Origin: Paludibacteraceae bacterium
GTDB lineage: Bacteria > Bacteroidota > Bacteroidia > Bacteroidales > Paludibacteraceae
Direction: 5' to 3'
NCBI GenBank assembly: GCA_017439235.1
Contig: JAFSJN010000019.1
Span: 112,498-176,497, forward strand
Length of the DNA stretch: 64,000 bases
Shown here: positions 60,201 through 64,000 of the stretch, piece by piece
Position numbering within the stretch: the stretch's first letter is position 1
Layout of the letters: each line of letters opens with the position of its first letter
Notes under the pieces: model-generated
Seen by the model: only the letters and a program-made list of their open reading frames with translations
Database searches by the model: none
What the model was told of the DNA's origin: nothing
Translations under genes and position numbers: made by a program

Positions 60201-61787
60201 CCCACCTTCTACGAGTATTACCACTTCGATGCCGATATCGACTCCGTCTGTCAGGGCGATTCGTATCGCTGGTACGCTGCCGACGGCTCCGAGCATACGC
60301 AGGCGCTGTACGATGAGCAGGGCAATCGCTTAGGCGCTATACCTACCGATACCGTCGGCTGGATAACCGTCTACGACAGCCTGCATACGTCGTCGGCTTG
60401 TCACTGTGACTCGACCTTTACGCTGCGCCTGTTTGTGCGGCCGACCTATTATTTCCACGATACGGCCTACGTGCTCTGTACTACCGATACATTGCACTGG
60501 CACGGTAAGGAATATACTACCTCTGTAGCTAAGGTCATCGAAGATGTCGAGTATAACACCACCATGTACGGCTGCGACTCGACCTACTACCTGCGCGTAC
60601 GCTTCAACCAGGCTTACTCGTTCCGGGAAACCGATACCCTCTGCTCCGACGAACTGACCTATAACTGGCATGGTCAGAGTCTCGACGAGGCTATGACACG
60701 TGTATCCGAGACGCTTATGCCTATCGATACCGTCCTTGTCGACTCGGCTTCTACGGTAGCCGGCTGCGACTCCGTCTTTACCCTCACCGTCACTATCCAG
60801 CCTATCCTCACGCACGAATGGACGGATACGATTTGTGTGGGTGAGACCTATCATCTCAATAATAAGACCTTCACCGAGCCGGGTATATGCCGCGATACTA
60901 CTATCAACGACTGGGGCTGCTATTATTACGAGATTGTCCACCTCGACGTGCTCCGTCCTACCGTCTTCCATGTGGAGATAGACACCGCCTGCGGCGATGA
61001 TGCCGACTGGACGCTGCATTATACCTACGACGAGGGCGGCTACGAACCCTTTGCTTTTACTCTCCGCTACGACTCGGCAGCCGAGGCGCAGAACTTCGTC
61101 AGCCTCTATAACCAGACTGTTACCGGTTCGTCTATTACCTTGCCGCTGCCGGCTCCTATGCCCGGCAAACGCTTCGTACGGCCGGATTATTACCGTGCTT
61201 CGCTGTTCTTCGATAACGGTACCTGTCAGGACAGCGTCACCCAGCAACTTAATATCGTCATCCCGGTGCGCTATCCTTCGTGGATTATGGAGCAGCACTG
61301 GCTCGATGCTATCGGTATCCTCTCTTACGACTATAACGACGGCTACGACTTTACCGCCTTCCAGTGGTACCGCAACGATACCCTTATGCCGGGCGAGACC
61401 AAGCCGTATTACTACTATCCGCAATATCTGACTGTAGGAGCGGAATATACCGTTGCCTTGACGCGTGAGGGCGAAGACTATGCCGTGCTCACCTGTCCGC
61501 TCATCCCCGATATGTCGGGTCAGCAGAGCCTTACGCCTACTATGCCGTACGTCTCTGTCGTGCCCACGCTCGTCGTGCGCGAACATCCTGTTGTCAATAT
61601 CCTATGTGTCAACCCGGGTAACTACGAGTTGTACGATACCTATGGCGCTCTCTATCGCTCCGGTCGCTTTATTCCGGGTGCGCACAACGCCTTTGAGTTG
61701 ACCTTGCCGAGTGTGCCCGGCGTCTATGTCTTCCATTTGGCAGACGACTCGGGTGTTACTCGTACCGTTAAAGTGCTTGTACAATGA
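54297..61787 (+). CDS. Giant T9SS surface protein with cysteine-rich CDS repeats
   Basis: 2,496 residues from ATG 54297 (signal LRAYILCLLMCLLCGYTQA). Residues about 35-480 resemble the IgGFc-binding N-terminal domain (MGSEYWLAFMKN, FVVIVTAAEAAEISIES). From about residue 560 a long array of about 60-100-residue units repeats: DT(V/I)C, YxW, GH, then GCDSxxTLxLxV. Each carries one or two Cys pairs, suggesting disulfide-knotted domains. The end is a T9SS-type sorting domain (YELYDTYGALYRSG, VYVFHLADDSG). It probably forms a long fibre or adhesin. The last bases ATGA overlap the next gene. Confidence 0.82.
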   Translation: MRLRAYILCLLMCLLCGYTQAAPPNYLQKPLTTTMGSEYWLAFMKNKATLITDQSLKFVVIVTAAEAAEISIESPLGAVYGTISIPDGGGYGEFSNFAAQDVYMDESEVIQRRGIYIHSDKNVPFSCFAYIDAGTEGVTSRDATLLLPLTKLEREYVIQTYPEDSYSTEFAVVATEDNTCVTVVPHSKTYKGSEGGTPLNRTLKRGEVFMVASIAYNDAQGAIIDMSGSTICADKPVAVFTGNEATKIPVNQAYSEDHTFEQVQPVKGLGTEFYIGLGASAKDNRFYITATQDGTEVTVKRGGTTNNSTVYQLDAFQSITLNNKPVSVQLNPMLSNAYISSNKPILVFDYLSCGAQNQEQDVDPVTGDMLIMNWGNPANAQIPSWSNRVKDMTFFTRKMPNENETVVQKNYVQVVTLASQTSLISLDGDPVSATWTTFAHDNSKAYANILLPDTSYHRLQTTGDGFVGFVYGINSDAQAYMYTLGYTPTLGTDSLFITTQGNVMSSSYDLDRLDQGWYQRQLYDFEDPTKAAPDTAIFCDGATVDFLTQLSASENTSKLSWQLFECDKEGHPKETPVEPTPVDVTDLSSHNQTWQHTFELEEQADLPPEQRDPFCLYQLDVLLTRDPLICKTSDCQVEVIDTLRTMIRVNRIYNDTTWRVICQSDTLHFFYDDYNHAGDTALSIFKYETNDPQHDTLALHLGINTFRREYLSLQGCDSISTLMVMVCDTFVRTVDTVVCERGLPQLKKAFPGRFDKVTFLKKNERLLYSDTIKVSCLDECMEDTCLMFKKYCPNYTRCDSILNLYLTVKTQTRVDTTDYWCTLGDTLATYLWYDRAGNLIEEISQKDKRFNKQTGRGVFNDTIKYSVCEDCPEGGCDSMLYRLTLTVVSNENRSFTKHICQNQEYVYAPFAKRYYGRLLPIGETVEYKEIMVRDEDGNVKCSYWDTLHLFVHRIYTDTTEMTLRRDTVCESTEYYSWTGHTANNHMVWDHQGDSLVRADRIPRTLPNGVHSRVYVYTDSLLTTTCQECITGFSTGCDSIWTLRLLVGAEEHYNDPLTMCDNRYVVWQDTLFYGYKCDVADLPAQPANRKLVTGDYYTSRKDTVTMYGCDSTRTLQLTIYPTHVAEPMDTNVCVGQRYLFDDGRTYVWNTVKDTVLSYIRNSSCGCDSGVIHHVYVHPVYNLQDTPDTVCRVIYGRYQWTNHTESDSLWVIRPNGQKMHLPMDSIPLSVAGTFTLIDSLKTRTCATCHNGFGCDSVRTMLLTIIPTYDDTVSYTMSEEQIYEWEGVLYYGKRATIPSGTTLPTQLVEGEDFFSRHYYTAYNVGTHTDQCDSLLTLHMRVGDVFRDTTYDAVCANCGSYLWVITSPITGQDTTITITDLPLAGETRAYYDSLYTSLRFDSIYVRYLTGYANHNLSMRDTVCLNAGYIWEGHESVTLSTNRVGIVSAVDSLLTDNLYTNPKTGAVKHMRCDSVWTIDLLVLPTSDDTLRHMMSDEDTVHWEGRILAGELAVFDNPDQLQVVRYPAGVNYVTDSLLKEPVGRFSCDSVRTLKLLIGKVFRDTTYDYVCENCDYIWTITSPITGQDTVIPIPNSAIPAAPGVLEYKNELRTALDFDSVYTLILTSYPAKSQLMYDTICQGQYYEWLGHTGYSVLPQDTGWITMVDSLHTDTLYYNPKKAQPDVVHCDSVWTLRLYVQPTYNGTYNKQQTEMSTCSNDTLTWSKRLYVGYDFDEQAHPIAPVSDATPYKDIRHYTRSEIIDGYLLDSAVGRSQGGCDSIHYFRLYVSESRFTFRIDSIGDNDSTWHFGGGSQYPDELTGRIFWTDDYGHPVDYTQPRNERRYFFIDTLRTATGCDSIVHDSVYVFPTWRFTQKASTCSNRYFEWRNQGGLNYLGTGYYYDSVYTHYIGTHRFDSVYVLYLRVLPGAYHEAATALCKNDTVMWETMQVYWHPGWEDSYTFTYETGDGCDSIIKLIPTFYEYYHFDADIDSVCQGDSYRWYAADGSEHTQALYDEQGNRLGAIPTDTVGWITVYDSLHTSSACHCDSTFTLRLFVRPTYYFHDTAYVLCTTDTLHWHGKEYTTSVAKVIEDVEYNTTMYGCDSTYYLRVRFNQAYSFRETDTLCSDELTYNWHGQSLDEAMTRVSETLMPIDTVLVDSASTVAGCDSVFTLTVTIQPILTHEWTDTICVGETYHLNNKTFTEPGICRDTTINDWGCYYYEIVHLDVLRPTVFHVEIDTACGDDADWTLHYTYDEGGYEPFAFTLRYDSAAEAQNFVSLYNQTVTGSSITLPLPAPMPGKRFVRPDYYRASLFFDNGTCQDSVTQQLNIVIPVRYPSWIMEQHWLDAIGILSYDYNDGYDFTAFQWYRNDTLMPGETKPYYYYPQYLTVGAEYTVALTREGEDYAVLTCPLIPDMSGQQSLTPTMPYVSVVPTLVVREHPVVNILCVNPGNYELYDTYGALYRSGRFIPGAHNAFELTLPSVPGVYVFHLADDSGVTRTVKVLVQ

Positions 61788-62863
61788 TGCGTCGAACACT
61801 ACATATAGCCCTTACCCTGTTGCTGATTCTCTCGGCAGGCTCGCTGTCGGCACAACGACGCCTCACCGCCGATAATGATCATCATAAGAACAGCGTCGGA
61901 CACTCCTCGCGGGCTTTTACTACTCGCGACACGCAGGCGGCTACCGACCGCAAGGGTCTGCGCCAATCGCTCTATGTCGGCGACCATCACTCGTTCGGCT
62001 TGGCGCTCACCGGAGCATATTCTACTTTCCTCAGCTCCTCGTCCGGCGTCTCTTCACGGCCGGGGGGCTATGCTATGGGCTTCGACCTGCTGTACGAATA
62101 CCAGCATCAATACCTCCTCTTCCAGGTGGGCTTGGGTGTAGCTTGGCAGGATGTACGACTCAATGTCGACAACCTACGCTTCACCAATACCGACCGCGTC
62201 CGCGACTGGGGAGCCTCGTGGGCTACCATCGTCGACTCGTGGGGCACACCGCTTAAGAGCCTCAACTACTCCTTCACACGCCGCTCCGAACGCCTGCGTA
62301 ACGGGTATGTTCATATTCCTCTCTTGGTGGGTGGTACCTATGCCGGATTCTACGGACTCGCCGGTGCTAAACTCAATATTGCCTTTATCGGCTCGTCTAA
62401 GGTCAAAGCTACCTGCACTACTACCGGCACGTACGACCGTTATATAGGTACCGGTAACAACAACGAATGGGAGGAGATGGACAACCACGGCTATCGTAAG
62501 AATGTCGACCTGGCGCAGTCCGGCTCGCGCGTACCTTTTAAGATGGATATCATGCTCTCGGCCGAGGTAGGCTACGAATGGGTAATGAAGGAGACCTGGC
62601 GCCTGCGTCTGGCGGCCTATGCCGACTATGGCCTGGTCAATATCAACCCCAAGGGCAATGACTATGCGGCTTTTGTCCCGGCAGCCACTAAGTTCGATTT
62701 CGCTACCTACCAACTCCATCCGTCGTTCGGTTCCCGTGAGACCTCTTCCGCCGGTGTGCATAATCTGTTTGTCGGACTTAAGTTCACTATCCTCTACACC
62801 CTCTACCAGCCCGACAAGTGTATCCTCTGTTCCCACACCCGCCGCTCTAAACATTGGCATTAA
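61784..62863 (+). CDS. Outer-membrane beta-barrel protein coupled to the giant surface protein
   Basis: 359 residues with signal peptide (LTLLLILSAGSLSA), then barrel-like strands: SFGLALTGAYSTFL, GYAMGFDLLYEYQH, LLFQVGLGVAWQDV, GYVHIPLLVGGTYAGFYGLAG and LFVGLKFTILYTLY near the end, plus a short cysteine-containing tail. ATGA overlap with the preceding gene means the pair is co-translated. It could anchor or transport the giant protein, though no T9SS component family is certain. Confidence 0.78.
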   Translation: MMRRTLHIALTLLLILSAGSLSAQRRLTADNDHHKNSVGHSSRAFTTRDTQAATDRKGLRQSLYVGDHHSFGLALTGAYSTFLSSSSGVSSRPGGYAMGFDLLYEYQHQYLLFQVGLGVAWQDVRLNVDNLRFTNTDRVRDWGASWATIVDSWGTPLKSLNYSFTRRSERLRNGYVHIPLLVGGTYAGFYGLAGAKLNIAFIGSSKVKATCTTTGTYDRYIGTGNNNEWEEMDNHGYRKNVDLAQSGSRVPFKMDIMLSAEVGYEWVMKETWRLRLAAYADYGLVNINPKGNDYAAFVPAATKFDFATYQLHPSFGSRETSSAGVHNLFVGLKFTILYTLYQPDKCILCSHTRRSKHWH

Positions 62864-62877
62864 GAATGATAAGAAAA

Positions 62878-62903
62878 ACGACCGACCTTTATAGGCCGGC
62901 CGT
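62878..62903. terminator. Terminator-like hairpin after the barrel gene
   Basis: ACGACCGACCT against AGGCCGGCCGT around TTAT. On the minus strand the two mismatches become G-U pairs and TTTTC follows; on the plus strand TTTTAG follows. It may serve both directions. Confidence 0.65.
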
Positions 62904-62904
62904 T

Positions 62905-62958
62905 TTAGTTATTGACGTGTTTGTCGGCGTGTTTGCGGCCGATAGAGAGCACCAACAT
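62905..62958 (-). pseudogene. Relic of the KKHVDKHVNN-tail small gene, third copy
   Basis: Minus-strand frame MLVLSIGRKHADKHVNN then stop, matching the end of the intact gene at 20916-21026 (ELILSIGKKHVDKHVNN). Upstream residues are absent and a stop precedes nearby, so the 5' half is lost. A terminator-like hairpin follows its stop. Confidence 0.55.
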
Positions 62959-63139
62959 GATTATCGCGAAACAATCGTTTATCCGGCAAATGTTGTATAC
63001 CAACTAAGCAAATTGATGGTGATATACACTATTAATGGGAATAAGAGCGCTAAAATGTATAAGGATTTTTTTTATACCCTTCATGGTTCCGATTATTTTA
63101 TTCTAAGGATTATAAATGTTGGTATAATTGTAAAAGCCG

Positions 63140-63571
63140 TTATTTTGCAAATCTCTTTATCATACCTAATATAACGGGACTCATAATCATTACTAAAGTA
63201 TAACACCACATTATAATCCTATGTGACCGTTTTGTGTGTTCCGGATCTCCCCAACGTTCTCTAAATATCTGAAAATTATTTTGGGTAATTGCATTTTTCT
63301 TTGTATATCTCTTATAAAATAAAATGTAAGCACCACCTATCGGAATTAATAATAAAACCCATACTTTTGTATGCGTTAGGTGAAGCATATTTAGGATATT
63401 TAATGGGATCTTGTCCTCGACTAACGACCATATCACCCCCATTCCACACGCTGTAGTTAAAAAGACATCATTTAGAGCTTGCCACACGTTGTAACCAAAA
63501 AACACCCTTTTATGCCGTTCGCAGAAACAATAATACTGCCAAAACAAGAAATCTGCAAATCGCATAATCAA
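63140..63571 (-). CDS. Small membrane protein of unknown family
   Basis: 143 residues with three hydrophobic segments (about 30-50, 66-85 and 118-137: FLTTACGMGVIW, VWVLLLIPIGGAYILF, MWCYTLVMIMSPVILGMI) and a basic C-terminus. Not recognised. It lies downstream of the YLLLPFK small gene on the same strand with 25 nt between, so one transcript is likely. AT-rich, unlike the barrel gene before it. Confidence 0.65.
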   Translation of the reverse strand: MIMRFADFLFWQYYCFCERHKRVFFGYNVWQALNDVFLTTACGMGVIWSLVEDKIPLNILNMLHLTHTKVWVLLLIPIGGAYILFYKRYTKKNAITQNNFQIFRERWGDPEHTKRSHRIIMWCYTLVMIMSPVILGMIKRFAK

Positions 63572-63596
63572 TATACTTCTATTCTTCCAATTTAAT

Positions 63597-63800
63597 TTAT
63601 AACGTTTGATACAAAGATACCGGACCTTCGTGCCAACGCTTGGTACTTTCTTGTTCTAGTTGTTTATACATCGCAGAAGTATAGATACGACGCATGGCTT
63701 CAATCGTACTGACATGCTCATCGGCACACAACATATCTGCCACCCGGCTTATCTTGAACGGCAAGAGCAGATACAAGTTATCTTGTGTGATTTCATTCAT
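63597..63800 (-). CDS. Small protein of the YLLLPFK type seen near toxin-antitoxin-like loci
   Basis: 67 residues from ATG 63800 (MNEITQDNLYLLLPFKISRVADM), ending STKRWHEGPVSLYQTL. I recognise this pattern from Bacteroidetes neighbourhoods that also hold DUF3791/DUF3990 toxin-antitoxin-like genes, but neither partner is visible here. The TACCTTTG at 63862-63869 (minus) lies outside the coding part, so the longer frame starting at 63884 is rejected. A regulator or antitoxin role is inference. Confidence 0.6.
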   Translation of the reverse strand: MNEITQDNLYLLLPFKISRVADMLCADEHVSTIEAMRRIYTSAMYKQLEQESTKRWHEGPVSLYQTL

Positions 63801-63861
63801 AGTAGTATTTCCTTCGCTTTGACAAATGTCCGTGGAGGCATGTCTTTGCAACTTTTGGCTG

Positions 63862-63869
63862 CAAAGGTA
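63862..63869 (-). promoter_or_regulatory. Promoter of the two-gene minus-strand unit at the right edge
   Basis: Minus-strand TACCTTTG; a TTTG-containing -33 word lies about 20 nt upstream near 63888. The 63885-64000 edge shows no other feature. Confidence 0.7.
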
Positions 63870-64000
63870 CAACAAATTTTTCAAATTTGCAAGTTTTTAG
63901 ACGAAAAATGTAATCTATGCTTGCATAAGTGGATATTTTTCGACTAAAAGCTTGTAGTTTGCACAAAAGTGCGAACGTACTTTCGAGGTGGGCGCGCAAG

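Overview
The window looks like a chromosome segment from a member of the order Bacteroidales. Promoters repeatedly show the Bacteroidetes -7 element TAnnTTTG about 20 nt after a TTTG-type -33 element, and genes lack Shine-Dalgarno sequences. Several exported proteins end in type IX secretion (T9SS)-like tails, and TonB-linked outer-membrane uptake genes are abundant. Nothing here fixes the species.

Layout. 1-7.9 kb holds envelope and lipid genes (barrel end, TPR protein, lptC, fabG, acyl-ACP thioesterase), a winged-helix regulator with a decayed kinase-like domain, the TonB receptor and lipoprotein it may control, a fucose-isomerase-like protein and tRNA-Gly(CCC). 8-21.1 kb is an accessory island. 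On the minus strand it carries an exported protein, a GIY-YIG/DUF4357 nuclease, a DUF262-HNH protein, an EcoRI-family adenine methyltransferase, an ORF6N/PLD-like regulator, a VirE_N-DUF3987 primase/helicase-like protein with two small genes, and an unrecognised two-gene pair. An origin-like stretch with GTGTGAAA iterons follows. The island ends with a plus-strand cassette of four tiny conserved genes separated by three copies of a covarying hairpin element. No integrase is visible.

21.2-33.6 kb holds a C10 cysteine protease and a cobalamin-riboswitch operon: BtuB-like receptor, BtuG-like propeller lipoprotein and three further surface proteins, two with DUF4465-like domains, one of them 1,314 aa. 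33.6-41.9 kb is core metabolism: gdhA, kbl-tdh for threonine breakdown, an M16 peptidase, an unknown exported protein and era. 41.9-47.5 kb is a five-gene minus-strand operon of nadK, fmt, an HD protein, gltX and recQ. 47.6-50.8 kb is the divergent pdxJ-exbB-exbD-tonB run plus a DJ-1 family gene. A secreted endonuclease I and groES-groEL follow. A 2,496-aa cysteine-repeat surface protein is translationally coupled to an outer-membrane barrel at 54.3-62.9 kb. Two small minus-strand genes close the window.

The most unusual material is non-coding. The hairpin element between the cassette genes (H1-H3) changes on both arms together, which argues for selection on base-pairing. A second two-hairpin element with a CTTG loop and a trailing AGAG occurs in the island and again between groES and groEL. 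ORF6N-type palindromes, iterons and operator-like repeats mark the island module boundaries. Short degenerate tandem repeats lie at many gene junctions and inside some reading frames. The strongest protein-level candidate for an undescribed system is the methyltransferase/DUF262-HNH/GIY-YIG trio.
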